Shown: one piece after another, positions 44,464 through 54,568 of the stretch
Layout: each line of letters starts with the position of its first letter
Numbering within the stretch: the stretch's first letter is position 1
Source of the DNA: Gemmatimonadota bacterium
GTDB lineage: Bacteria > Gemmatimonadota > Gemmatimonadetes > Longimicrobiales > Gaopeijiaceae
Reading direction: 5' to 3'
DNA: 64,000 nt
NCBI GenBank assembly: GCA_029863645.1
Contig: JAOTVA010000008.1
Coordinates: 1-64,000 of the forward strand
Notes under the pieces: model-generated
What the model was told of the DNA's origin: nothing
What the model saw: the letters and a program-made list of their open reading frames with translations, nothing else
The model's database searches: none
Position numbers and translations under genes: made by a program

Positions 44464-44702
44464 GAGAGCCGCACCTCGGCTGCCGTTGGTGTTGGTGTGT
44501 CGATTGGGCCGGTTTATGTGTCGATTCAGAGCGGCAGATGTGAGCATCGGCCAGGTGCGATAGTCGCAGATCGTGCGCCCTGCCAATGCTTCGTGCCGTG
44601 CGGGGCCTTCGGCGTGGACTGGTATGGGTTGCGGTCGGCTTGCTCGGCCGAGAGGATACGTTACGACACCGGATCCAGACGGAAAAGACAAGGGAGGCAC
44701 CC
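44464..44702 (+). other. Gap with a GTGTCGATT direct repeat
   Basis: GTGTCGATT occurs twice, about 22 bases apart, near 44495-44525. I see no gene and no convincing promoter or terminator in the rest. Confidence 0.35.
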
Positions 44703-45689
44703 ATGCGGCTCAGTCGCTTTCGCCCGGCAGCGATGCTCGCGACCTGCCTGACAGTCGTTGGCTGTGAGGGCGCGGCGATCTCACCCGAGGTCGAAGTCAC
44801 GCCCAACTTCGCGAGACCTGGGGCGGACGCGGTAATAGCGCCCGCGGCCTCGACGATCGCCGAGCTCGCCCGCCGGGTCGACGATTTCAACGCGACGCTC
44901 GAGGCCAATGGATCGTCAATCCGGCTCGATTACCCTTGGATGTTCGTCGTGGGTGGCGGTACCGATCCGTTTCAGCAGCTGCGAACCGGGTCGCGCTGGA
45001 CGACCTCCGACCCAGAGTACATCCTGGACGCGTCGGACTTTACAACCGACCTCGCGCCCGCGGAGGTCGACGCGACGCTGATGTCGGCGTTCGATTCGTG
45101 GAACGCCGTGCCCCAGAGCCGCCTGACGGCGCATCGCGTGGCTGACTCCGGCGGCAACATCGACGTGCTCGACGGACTCTATGATCGGTCTGGCAACTGC
45201 GTCTCCCTGTACGACCTCGCGTCCCCGAACCTCGACTTCGGTGCTGGCCTGATCTTCCCGGAGGCGGATATCGTGGTCGGCGGATGGGTTCCGGCTGAGT
45301 ACTTCAGCCAGTGCCTCGGCAGCGAGGACATCATCGGCGTGACGTGGACGTTCTCCGACGTGGACAGCGATGGGGACAACTATCGGGATCGTCTGTATGT
45401 CGAGCAGTTCTACAATCCGGCGTTCACCTGGGTCACGTCGGGGGCGACGTTCCTGAACTTCGGGTTGATGGACCTGGAGACGATCGCGGCGCATGAGAAC
45501 GGGCACGCGCATGGGTTGGGTCACTTCGGTGGCCCGTTGGCGAGGCAGCCCTTCAAGCTCAAGCCGAACGGTCGGGTCTTCAATCCGGAAGCGGTGATGA
45601 ACCCGTTCTATCTTGGAGGCGAGGACCGATCGCTGCACCCCACCGATGTGGCGGCTCTGCAAACCCTTTACGCGGGGAACACGCCTTAG
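44703..45689 (+). CDS. Metzincin-like zinc metalloprotease lipoprotein
   Basis: I start at ATG 44703 (GGGAGG upstream), which gives a lipoprotein signal with lipobox TVVGC; the track's start 39 codons earlier is not needed. The zinc site HENGHAHGLGH matches HExxHxxGxxH of metzincins, and a downstream Met-turn-like EAVMNPFYLGG plus LHPTDVAALQTLY are matrixin-like (M10). A calcium-like DVDSDGDNYRDR segment lies before the catalytic site. 328 residues, no visible prodomain with cysteine switch. Likely a periplasmic or surface protease; substrate unknown. Confidence 0.75.
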   Translation: MRLSRFRPAAMLATCLTVVGCEGAAISPEVEVTPNFARPGADAVIAPAASTIAELARRVDDFNATLEANGSSIRLDYPWMFVVGGGTDPFQQLRTGSRWTTSDPEYILDASDFTTDLAPAEVDATLMSAFDSWNAVPQSRLTAHRVADSGGNIDVLDGLYDRSGNCVSLYDLASPNLDFGAGLIFPEADIVVGGWVPAEYFSQCLGSEDIIGVTWTFSDVDSDGDNYRDRLYVEQFYNPAFTWVTSGATFLNFGLMDLETIAAHENGHAHGLGHFGGPLARQPFKLKPNGRVFNPEAVMNPFYLGGEDRSLHPTDVAALQTLYAGNTP

Positions 45690-45709
45690 ATCGCCCGGCT
45701 TGGAACCCG

Positions 45710-47590
45710 CTAGTCCGGCGCGGAGCGTCGCTGTAGCTGGAGTGTTGCGTCACCCGTAATTCTGCCGAGGACCACCATGCCGGGCTCAGCGGCCTTCACG
45801 AGTCCGGGGGGGTCGGTCGAGACCGTTTCCAGTCCGACGGGGAGGCGCAGCGTGAGGCCCTCCAGCGGCTCGGGTGCGTACAAGACGACCTCAACCCCGT
45901 CGCCCGTGGCCCGCGTCTCGAGGTCGACCCGATCTCGGGCGCTCCAGAAGGTCCCGAAGTCCCGTAGCGTACCGAACCAGGCGTCTTCCCTCAACGCCTC
46001 TACGAGCCTCCTTTCGAACGCGAGCTTGGTCTCGACCTCGTCGGTGTGAATGAGGACGACGAATAGTCCGCCGTAGAGTCCGAGGCGCTCCGCCAGAGCC
46101 ACGGCTTCGTCGAATCTCGAGGCTAGCGCCGGGGCTCTCTCATCCTCGACGGTAACTGGGAACTCGAAAACCGGGACCGCCGTTTCCGTTCCGCGGCCTT
46201 CAGTCAAGCGAAACGGGAGGTGTGTCAGCGCGTTTCCAGCGGTGACAGACGAGCTGAATCGATATCCGGTGCCCTCGAGCCCAGCCGGAAGCGAGTAGGG
46301 ATTTCTGAGGTGACCGGGTCGAAAGCTCACGACCCTGAGCCCCGGAACGAGCGTCTCGAGAAGGAAGCGACTGACCCGAAGCTCGCCCAGGACCGTGGCG
46401 CCCTCGGTATGGCCTTCGTCTCGCACGAACGGCCGGTAGGTCGGGTACCTCTCTTCACCGGTGCCGACGGGCAGCTCGGCGAACTGCAGCGAGTGGGCCA
46501 CGGAGTGACTGGCGATCTCCATGCCGAGGTCCGACAGCTCACGGAGCACCGTCGCACCCTCGGAGTCCAGGAACGCTTCGTCGTTCCAGTCCCGGACGTA
46601 CTTGGTCTGGATGAAATAAGTGGCGCTCAATCCAGCCGACGCCTCGTAGCGGGCGAAGATCTTTGCGTTCGGCAGAGACTCTTCGTAGTCGACATCGTGC
46701 GTGATCACCGCAGCCAAGCGTTGGCCCTCCGGGACCGTATGCAGGGTTACCGCATCGCTCTGGCCGGCCTCGTAGATGCCGAGAAGGATTCGAAGGAGTA
46801 CATCGAGGGCCGGCTCATACTCGTTGACGTAGGAGCGCGACAGACCCTCTTCGCGATTTCCATAGGCCCGAAGCATCAGGAAGCCCGGGTCGATGCCGAA
46901 GGCGAACGCCCTACCTCGACCGACACGACGAGCCGTAATCGCCGCAGTGCCGTCGTCGTAGGTCGCGAGGGGGTCCGCGGCTCCGGAGTACCCGAGGCTT
47001 CCCGCGGCCAGAGACCCGCGGTCAGGGTTCGAGAAGGGCACGCGCTGCTCGCGCTCGTGGGTGAAGGCCGCCGCAAGCGGATGATTGACGTCGAAGACCA
47101 ACTCGCTCCGCTCGCGCGAGTGCACGACCTCACTGAATCCGAAGACGGCAGCGAGCCCCCCGCCTTCGACATTCACACCGATCAGTGTGCCACCTCGCTC
47201 TGGGAACTCCGCGAGTGCCTGAAGCGCGTCGGGGGACAGGACTCGCCCGGAAATGCGCGGATACACGAGCACTACGTCGTGGCGCAGCGCCGCCTCGTAG
47301 TCGCGGGTGATCCGGAAGGGCACGCCAATGGTCTTCAGCCCGTGGGCGATCCCCAGCCATGAGGAGGTCGTGTCCGTGAGCAACACTGCGAGGCGGCTGG
47401 TGCCGCCTGCCTCGAACGTGCGCCAATCGGCCGGCGGGCTCACAGCGAGAGGCGTGACGCCGGAGGGTCCTGCGACACCCTCGAACAGGATGATGGACGG
47501 CGACCGACCGACGGCCATAGCGACTGCCACCGCTCCGACCACGGCAATGAAGACGAGCGGGGCCGCATACTGCGAGACTCGACGGAACAA
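45710..47590 (-). CDS. Membrane-anchored NodB-type polysaccharide deacetylase with N-terminal amidotransferase-like domain
   Basis: 626 residues from a TTG start (AAGGAT upstream). A transmembrane anchor (LVFIAVVGAVAVAMAVG) leads into an extracytoplasmic domain with amidotransferase-like lines (LVYPRISGRVLSPDALQAL, then GGTLIGVNVEGGGLAAVFGF), then a NodB domain: THDVDYEESL (metal/catalytic Asp), EIASHSVAHS (metal His pair) and SFRPGHLRNPY. A C-terminal beta domain closes the protein. It may deacetylate cell-wall or exopolysaccharide sugars. The fused N-terminal domain is the unusual part; its role is unknown. Confidence 0.75.
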   Translation of the reverse strand: MFRRVSQYAAPLVFIAVVGAVAVAMAVGRSPSIILFEGVAGPSGVTPLAVSPPADWRTFEAGGTSRLAVLLTDTTSSWLGIAHGLKTIGVPFRITRDYEAALRHDVVLVYPRISGRVLSPDALQALAEFPERGGTLIGVNVEGGGLAAVFGFSEVVHSRERSELVFDVNHPLAAAFTHEREQRVPFSNPDRGSLAAGSLGYSGAADPLATYDDGTAAITARRVGRGRAFAFGIDPGFLMLRAYGNREEGLSRSYVNEYEPALDVLLRILLGIYEAGQSDAVTLHTVPEGQRLAAVITHDVDYEESLPNAKIFARYEASAGLSATYFIQTKYVRDWNDEAFLDSEGATVLRELSDLGMEIASHSVAHSLQFAELPVGTGEERYPTYRPFVRDEGHTEGATVLGELRVSRFLLETLVPGLRVVSFRPGHLRNPYSLPAGLEGTGYRFSSSVTAGNALTHLPFRLTEGRGTETAVPVFEFPVTVEDERAPALASRFDEAVALAERLGLYGGLFVVLIHTDEVETKLAFERRLVEALREDAWFGTLRDFGTFWSARDRVDLETRATGDGVEVVLYAPEPLEGLTLRLPVGLETVSTDPPGLVKAAEPGMVVLGRITGDATLQLQRRSAPD

Positions 47591-47944
47591 AGGGATCCTT
47601 GCTGGGGGACGGCCGTCGCCCGTGGGCGCGGCTCGTTGGAGGTAGGCTCAGGACTCGGCCCTCTGCAGGGTGCCATCTTTGAGAAGCTGGGTCCAGGCAC
47701 TTGAGCTGGCGTCGCACACCGACGACCCGGCCCAGTGGCCTGCCCGAGGCGGTCATGAACCCGTTCCACGCGGTCGTCACTACGGGAATCACCGCCGCAC
47801 GGGCGGTGAAAGCTCCCTACACGCGGGTCAAGCAAGTCCCTACTGCGCCTTCAGCCGTGCGCGCTGATCTTGTGAAGTGGACCTCCCTGCCCGGGGTTCA
47901 GCCGTTGCCGGTGGCATCGGCGCAGCACCAGCAAGGGAGGCGTT
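47591..47944. other. Divergent gap between the deacetylase and TonB receptor genes
   Basis: A 354-base divergent region. Long antisense frames cross it in the track but have no start signal or protein-like content. I see no strong promoter, repeat or RNA; it presumably holds both promoters. Confidence 0.4.
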
Positions 47945-50644
47945 ATGTTGGCGACCTACCGCAGTCTTCTCACCATCGCGCTCTTCTCTGCCCTCGCGGG
48001 CAGTTCCGTGGCCGCTCAGCAGGGCACGATCACCGGACAAGTACTGGACCGCGGCACGCGGAGTCCGGTTTTCGGCGCGCAGGTATCGGTTGATGCCGCA
48101 GCGACTCAGGCCGGTGATGAGGGCTTGTTCACGATCAGGGTCCCACCCGGTGCAGTCACCCTAACCGTGGTCGCAGTCGGCTACTACTCCACCGAGCGGG
48201 TCGTGTCGGTTTCGAGTGGCCAGACTGCGACGATTGAGGTGCTTCTGGACCCGGACCCGATCGCAATGGTCGGGGTCACCGTTACCGCTTCCCGTGACGC
48301 GACTCCCCAGAGCAGCGCGAGGGTCCCTGCGGCGGCGGCGAGTGTAACGGCCCGGGAAATCGAGGCCCTACCCGCGCGCACCGTCGGCGAGTACGTCGAA
48401 GCGATACCAGGCGTAGACGCCCCCCAGTCCGGAATCCAGACGCGTAACATCGTCACCCGAGGCTTCAACAACGTCTTCTCGGGGGCCCTACTGGTGTTGA
48501 CGGACTACCGGTACGCGCGGGTCCCGTCTCTGCGGGTGAACGCCTACAACATGATTCCGGTGCCTTCGCTGGACATCGAACGCATCGAGATGGTGCTGGG
48601 ACCTGCCTCGGCGCTGTACGGCCCGAACTCGGCGAACGGGATCATGCACATCATCACCCAGTCGCCGATCGATAACCCCGGAACGAGCGTGAGCATCGGC
48701 GGTGGCAATCAGAGCATCTTCACGGGCGCGCTCAGGCAGGCCTTCCGCTTCAACGACAAGGTGGGTTTCAAGGTCACGGGCCAGTACTTCAGAGGGAACG
48801 ACTTCGAGTACTTGGATCCAGCCGAGGTGCCCAACGCGGCGAACCCGCTCATCGCCAATCGCGACTTCGGCCTGGAGCGTTGGGGGGGGGAGGCGCGCCT
48901 GGACGTGCGGCCCTGGGAAGACTCTCGAGATGGAGTCTCCTTCACCTACGGCTTGAATCAGCTCGCGAGCTCGATCGAACTGACCGGCATCGGGGCCGGG
49001 CAGGCCCGGGACTGGAGGTACCAGTACGGCCAGGTACAGTTCAGGCGCTCAGGCCTTTTCGCTCAGGCCTTCGTCAACGCCTCCGATGCGGGCGACACGT
49101 ATCTGCTTCGTACCGGGGTGCCGATCGTGGATCGCTCGACGGTTGTGGCCGCTCAGGCACAATACGCGTTCGCTCCAGTCGAGCGTCTCGATCTCACCAC
49201 CGGCGTGGACTACAGCCTGACCACGCCGAAGACCGAAGGAACGATCAACGGCTCGAACGAAGACTCCGACGAAACCACGGAAGTCGGCGCGTATCTGAGT
49301 GCGAGGTTCGAGTTGGCGGAGCCGCTCGACCTCGTCGCCGCACTTCGCATGGACGATCACCAGCACCTTGAGAATCAGGTGTGGTCGCCGCGTGTCGGCC
49401 TCGTCTACGAGCCGTTAGCGGGCCAGTCCTTCCGGGCGACGTACAACCGCGCGTTCAGCACACCCACGTCGAACAACCTGTTCCTCGATCTGAGTGCGGC
49501 AACGATTCCCATCATCCCCGGGGTCAGCTACGACATTCGCACCTTAGGCGTGCCGGAGTCTGGCCTCACGTGGACCAACCAGTGCGCCGGAGGTGTCAGC
49601 AATTACTGCATGTACTCCCCGTTCGCACCGGGCGTACAACTTCCAGCGACCGGGGCTGCGCTGTGGGACGGGGTCGTGGTCGAGGGACTCCTCGCCGACC
49701 CGGCAGTAGTGGCTGCATTAGGAGCGATGGGACTCGACTCGGCGGGCTTTCGCGCAGCGGTCGGGGGTCCGACCCCGGCCGACGTCGCCTCGGTGCTCCG
49801 CCGTTTCAATCACGAGAACGCCTCCTTCCCGCTGGATCCGGGAGTGACCGCCCTCGAGCGCATTCGGCCGACGATCACGACAACGTACGAAGTGGGCTAT
49901 CAGGGTTTGGTGGCTGAACGTGTGAGGCTCTCAGTGTCGGTCTATCGGAGCGAGATCCGTGACTTCGTGGGACCCCTGCGTGTAGAGACGCCCAGCGTCT
50001 TCTTGGATGGACTGTCCGTCGCGAACTACGTGGCGACCAGTCTCATCACCGCGGGCGTCGCGCCCGCTGACGCCGCTTCCTTTGCGCAATTCGTAGCACC
50101 GGATGTCGCGATGATTCCACTCGGCACGGTAGCCCCGGACCAGCGCAACAACTCCGCGTTGATCCTCACCTATCGCAATTTCGGTGACGTCGAGTTCTGG
50201 GGCGCCGACCTCGGGTTCGAGGCCGCCGTCACTCAGAGGCTGAGTGCCCTGGGCTCGTACTCCTGGGTGAGCAAAGAGTGCTTCGACTTCAATAGCGACG
50301 GACTGTGCTCGAGCAGCGCCGACATCGGGCTCAACGCGCCCACGCACAAGGGCTCCTTCGGCCTCCGCTTCAGCGATCGGGGGGCAGGGGGCTCGGGAAT
50401 CGAAGTGGGCGCGCGCGCCCGCTATAGCGGAGACTTCCCCATGAACTCCGGCGTCTACGTGGGAGACATCGACAGCTACACCGTCTTGGACGCCAACGCG
50501 GCGTACGAGGTGCCCGGGTGGGAAGGCCTCATCGTCTCGCTCGCCGTGAATAACGTCTTCGACGACAAGCACCGGGAAATCATCGGCGCGCCGGAGATGG
50601 GAATGGTCGCGCTGCTCCAACTCAAGTACGGCTTCGGGGGTTAG
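47945..50644 (+). CDS. TonB-dependent receptor with carboxypeptidase-regulatory-like N-domain
   Basis: An 899-residue outer-membrane transporter. Signal peptide (LLTIALFSALAGSSVAAQ), then a CarboxypepD-regulatory-like domain (residues 27-105, GTITGQVLDRGTRSPVFGAQVSVD...), a plug domain (REIEALPARTVGEYVEAIPGV ... MVLGPASALYGPNSANGIMHI) and a long barrel. AAGGGAGG precedes the ATG. The layout is that of the large receptors common in Bacteroidota and Gemmatimonadota; there is no SusD partner. Substrate unknown. The protein ends KYGFGG rather than in a bare aromatic. Confidence 0.92.
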   Translation: MLATYRSLLTIALFSALAGSSVAAQQGTITGQVLDRGTRSPVFGAQVSVDAAATQAGDEGLFTIRVPPGAVTLTVVAVGYYSTERVVSVSSGQTATIEVLLDPDPIAMVGVTVTASRDATPQSSARVPAAAASVTAREIEALPARTVGEYVEAIPGVDAPQSGIQTRNIVTRGFNNVFSGALLVLTDYRYARVPSLRVNAYNMIPVPSLDIERIEMVLGPASALYGPNSANGIMHIITQSPIDNPGTSVSIGGGNQSIFTGALRQAFRFNDKVGFKVTGQYFRGNDFEYLDPAEVPNAANPLIANRDFGLERWGGEARLDVRPWEDSRDGVSFTYGLNQLASSIELTGIGAGQARDWRYQYGQVQFRRSGLFAQAFVNASDAGDTYLLRTGVPIVDRSTVVAAQAQYAFAPVERLDLTTGVDYSLTTPKTEGTINGSNEDSDETTEVGAYLSARFELAEPLDLVAALRMDDHQHLENQVWSPRVGLVYEPLAGQSFRATYNRAFSTPTSNNLFLDLSAATIPIIPGVSYDIRTLGVPESGLTWTNQCAGGVSNYCMYSPFAPGVQLPATGAALWDGVVVEGLLADPAVVAALGAMGLDSAGFRAAVGGPTPADVASVLRRFNHENASFPLDPGVTALERIRPTITTTYEVGYQGLVAERVRLSVSVYRSEIRDFVGPLRVETPSVFLDGLSVANYVATSLITAGVAPADAASFAQFVAPDVAMIPLGTVAPDQRNNSALILTYRNFGDVEFWGADLGFEAAVTQRLSALGSYSWVSKECFDFNSDGLCSSSADIGLNAPTHKGSFGLRFSDRGAGGSGIEVGARARYSGDFPMNSGVYVGDIDSYTVLDANAAYEVPGWEGLIVSLAVNNVFDDKHREIIGAPEMGMVALLQLKYGFGG

Positions 50645-50710
50645 GGAACCCCGGAGCCATTGCGGGTATCGGTCTCTCCGACAGGGTTGCACACATCGAG
50701 AGGGACCCAC

Positions 50711-51166
50711 GTGACAGCCACCGAGGCCGAGAGCGAGAGTCCGGTCACGATCCGCTGCGTCTTCTGCGCGAAGCTCAACCGCGTCGACTTGTCGCGGGCC
50801 GAGGATCGACCGGCCTGCGGTGAGTGCGGCAAGCCGATGCTCCTGGATCGCCCGGTGAAGGTCGGCCAGGACGACTTCGCCAGAACAGTCCTACAGGCGG
50901 CCGTTCCCGTCCTCGTCGACTTCTACGCAGACTGGTGTGCGCCGTGCAGGATGGTCGCGCCGTTCGTCGATGAGCTCGCGCAGGCCCACGTGGGGGGGCT
51001 TCTGGTGGCTAAGGTCGATACCGACCAGGCTCCTGAGGTCGCCACGAAGTACGGCATCCGCAGCATCCCCACCCTCATCATGTTTCGGGGAGGGGAAGAG
51101 GTGGAGCGGAGCGTCGGTTTCGAGCCCGATAGATTGCGCGGCCTCATCGACCGGGTGTTGGCATGA
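50711..51166 (+). CDS. trxC: Thioredoxin of the TrxC type (zinc-ribbon N-terminus)
   Basis: I use GTG 50711 (VTATEAESESPVTIRCVFC); the track's first 17 codons lack family sequence. The N-terminal two CxxC pairs (CVFC and CGEC) form a zinc ribbon as in thioredoxin 2, and the thioredoxin fold has active site WCAPC in DFYADWCAPCRMVAPF and the cis-Pro loop RSIPTLIMF. It reduces protein disulfides and helps under oxidative stress. WCAPC in place of WCGPC is common in TrxC. It overlaps argR by 4 bases. Confidence 0.9.
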   Translation: MTATEAESESPVTIRCVFCAKLNRVDLSRAEDRPACGECGKPMLLDRPVKVGQDDFARTVLQAAVPVLVDFYADWCAPCRMVAPFVDELAQAHVGGLLVAKVDTDQAPEVATKYGIRSIPTLIMFRGGEEVERSVGFEPDRLRGLIDRVLA

Positions 51167-51624
51167 GTAAGCGAGAGCGACACGAACAGATCCTGGAGAT
51201 TCTTCGGGAGAACACGGTCACGAGTCAGGAAGCACTGCGTGAGCTGCTTCAGGCGCGGGGCATGGAGGCCACCCAGGCCACGCTCTCGCGGGACATCCGC
51301 GAGCTCCGCTTGGTGAAAGTGCCGGCTGCGGACGGCTCCGGACACTACTCGCTTCCGGAGGAGTGGGAGAGCACGCCACCCCTCGAGTCGCTCTTGCCGA
51401 CGCTGTTCCTGAGCGCCGACGGTGTGGATCACCTACTCATCATCCACACCATGAAAGGGGGCGCACAGACCGTGGCCGCCGGGATCGACTGGGAGGAGTG
51501 GCCCGAGGTCCTCGGCACGCTCGCGGGGGACGACACGATCTTGATCGTCCTCCGGGATCCCGCATCGTTGCCATCGCTGAAGGCTCATGTCGAGCGCCTG
51601 GCGGGGGTGGGACCGGAGCGGTAA
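51163..51624 (+). CDS. argR: Arginine repressor ArgR
   Basis: Controls arginine genes as an arginine-bound hexamer. Winged-helix DNA-binding N-domain (ERHEQILEILRENTVTSQEALRELLQARGMEATQATLSRDIRELRLVKV) and C-terminal oligomer/arginine-binding domain (DHLLIIHTMKGGAQTVAAGIDWEEWPEVLGTLAGDDTILIVL), with the GDDT arginine-contacting motif. It lies just upstream of argG and argH, its likely targets, separated from them by a terminator and a promoter with possible ARG-box sequence. Confidence 0.95.
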   Translation: MSKRERHEQILEILRENTVTSQEALRELLQARGMEATQATLSRDIRELRLVKVPAADGSGHYSLPEEWESTPPLESLLPTLFLSADGVDHLLIIHTMKGGAQTVAAGIDWEEWPEVLGTLAGDDTILIVLRDPASLPSLKAHVERLAGVGPER

Positions 51625-51647
51625 CGCGCGATCTAGAGAAATAATGC

Positions 51648-51683
51648 AGACCGGAACCGAGCTTCGGTTCCGGTCTTTCTCTT
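51648..51683 (+). terminator. Intrinsic terminator after argR
   Basis: AGACCGGAACCGA-GCT-TCGGTTCCGGTCT is a perfect 13-bp stem followed by TTCTCTT, 23 bases after the argR stop. It isolates the trxC-argR transcript from argG. Confidence 0.85.
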
Positions 51684-51715
51684 GCCGCCACTGCGATGCA
51701 CGTAGATCTGTGGGG

Positions 51716-51754
51716 TTGACAGAATGCAGAAGCGCTGCATATTTATACTTCAAT
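51716..51754 (+). promoter_or_regulatory. argG promoter with possible ArgR operator
   Basis: TTGACA (51716-51721) and CATATT (51738-51743, spacer 16) form a promoter, rare in this GC-rich DNA. Between them lies a perfect inverted repeat, ATGCAG-N5-CTGCAT (51724-51740), running into TGCATATTTATACTTCA, which resembles the TGnATA...TnCA pattern of ARG boxes. argR lies immediately upstream, so ArgR repression is likely but unproven. Confidence 0.55.
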
Positions 51755-51770
51755 ACCACCGGACCTGACT

Positions 51771-51857
51771 GGGGACCGGGGGCTGAGGTTTGGGGCACGG
51801 GCCCCCTGACAGCTTTGGCGGGAAGCGGTCGGACCTCTGTCCCCGGGCCCTTTTTTT
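51771..51857 (+). promoter_or_regulatory. Candidate transcription attenuator in the argG leader
   Basis: Terminator form: GGGCCC (51799-51804) with GGGCCC (51845-51850), plus GACAG/CTGTC inside, directly abutting TTTTTTT (51851-51857). Alternative form: GGGGAC (51771) with GTCCCC (51839) and GAGGT (51785) with ACCTC (51833), which uses the same 3' strand. The two are mutually exclusive. The T-tract ends 35 bases before the argG ATG. I recognise no known riboswitch or T-box motif. Confidence 0.55.
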
Positions 51858-51892
51858 CACAAGCGTATAGAACGCAAGACACGGGCAACAAC

Positions 51893-53137
<1,245 letters not shown>

Positions 53138-53140
53138 CTC

Positions 53141-54565
53141 GTGGGGGGCCGCAAGGGCGCACCCGGGAAGCCGGCTGGTGATGCCAAGGCGCTCTGGGGC
53201 GGGCGTTTCGAGGGGGGCATGGCTCCAGCGATGGTCCCGCTCAACCTGAGCCTGGGCATCGACCAACGGCTCTGGCGCGAGGACATCCGCGGGAGCTCGG
53301 CCTGGGCGCGAGCCCTCGGAGGCGCGGGCGTGCTCACGCCCGACGAGCGGGATGCGATCCTCGCCGGCTTGACCGCGGTCGCGGTCCGGATCGAATCGGA
53401 AGGGCTAGCGGACGCTCCCGAGGAGGACATTCACTCCGTCGTCGAGCGGATGCTCGGTGAAGCGGCCGGCGCGGTCGCTGGAAAGCTGCACACCGGCCGG
53501 TCCCGCAACGATCAGTCGGCCACGGGTGTTCGCATGTACGGCATGGAGTCGGCCGTGCGCATCCGGGACGAGCTGGCAGCCTTGGCCGAGGCGCTGCATG
53601 CCTTGGCGGCCCGCGGCGTGGACGTCATCATGCCGGGCTACACGCACCTTCAGCAGGCGCAGCCGATCCGAGCCGCACACTGGGCGCTCGCGCACCTCTT
53701 CCCCTTCTTACGCGACATCGAGCGGATCGAAGCTGCCGCTGACTCGGCGTCGGTATTGACGTTGGGGTCCGGCGCGATCGCCGGGTGCCCGTTCCCTGTG
53801 GACCGGGAGGTGCTCAGGGCCGAGTTGGGCTTCGCGCGGATCAGCGAGAACTCTATAGACGCGGTATCCGACCGCGATTGGATGTGCGACCTGACCTACG
53901 GCGGCGCGATGGTCGGGGTGCACCTGTCGCGACTCGCCGAGGACTTGATCCTCTTCTCGAGCATCGAGTTCGGCTTCGTGCGTCTCTCCGATGGATACTC
54001 CACCGGCTCGAGCCTCATGCCGCAGAAGCGCAACCCGGATGTCGCGGAGCTCGCCCGGGGTAAATCCGCACGACTCGTTGGCAATCTCACGCGGATGCTG
54101 ACCCTTCTGAAGTCGCTTCCGACGGGATACAATCGCGATTTGCAGGAGGACAAGGAGGCCCTGTTCGATACTGTGGATACCCTGCTGCTGACGCTTCCGG
54201 CGGTCACTGGCGCCATCGAAACGCTAAGCCTTGTACCGGAGCGGATGCGAGATGCCATGGCTTCGGAACTGTTGGCGACCGATCTGGCGGATTACCTGGT
54301 GCATCGTGGCGTGCCGTTCAGGACGAGCCACGAGGTCGTGGGCCGGCTCGTCCGCAAGGCGGAGGAACGGGGTGTATCGCTGTCCGGCCTGACGACCGAC
54401 GACTTCCGTGCCGAGCACGAGGTGTTCGAAGACGACGTGCATAAGGTCTTCGACTGGCAGGCTTCGGTGGACTCACGGAACAGTTCAGGCGGAACGTCGT
54501 TGCGCGCGGTTAAGCAGCAGCTCGCGGCCGCCTCGGTCCGGCTGGCCGCGATCGGCCGCGGTTAG
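53141..54565 (+). CDS. argH: Argininosuccinate lyase
   Basis: Splits argininosuccinate to arginine and fumarate. GTG start; LWGGRFEGGMAPAM is the family N-terminus, HTGRSRNDQSATGVRM and GYTHLQQAQPI are substrate-binding blocks, and GSSLMPQKRNPD is the fumarase/aspartase superfamily signature containing the flexible catalytic loop. The 474-residue protein has a 15-residue Gly/Lys extension at the N-terminus. It is tail to tail with the DAHP synthase gene with a 3-base gap. Confidence 0.95.
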   Translation: MGGRKGAPGKPAGDAKALWGGRFEGGMAPAMVPLNLSLGIDQRLWREDIRGSSAWARALGGAGVLTPDERDAILAGLTAVAVRIESEGLADAPEEDIHSVVERMLGEAAGAVAGKLHTGRSRNDQSATGVRMYGMESAVRIRDELAALAEALHALAARGVDVIMPGYTHLQQAQPIRAAHWALAHLFPFLRDIERIEAAADSASVLTLGSGAIAGCPFPVDREVLRAELGFARISENSIDAVSDRDWMCDLTYGGAMVGVHLSRLAEDLILFSSIEFGFVRLSDGYSTGSSLMPQKRNPDVAELARGKSARLVGNLTRMLTLLKSLPTGYNRDLQEDKEALFDTVDTLLLTLPAVTGAIETLSLVPERMRDAMASELLATDLADYLVHRGVPFRTSHEVVGRLVRKAEERGVSLSGLTTDDFRAEHEVFEDDVHKVFDWQASVDSRNSSGGTSLRAVKQQLAAASVRLAAIGRG

Positions 54566-54568
54566 CGC

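Noticed and set aside
47701-48093. 130-aa plus ORF upstream of the TonB receptor
   Set aside because: Overlaps the receptor gene in another frame, weak start, no domain; the receptor ATG has a strong ribosome-binding site of its own.
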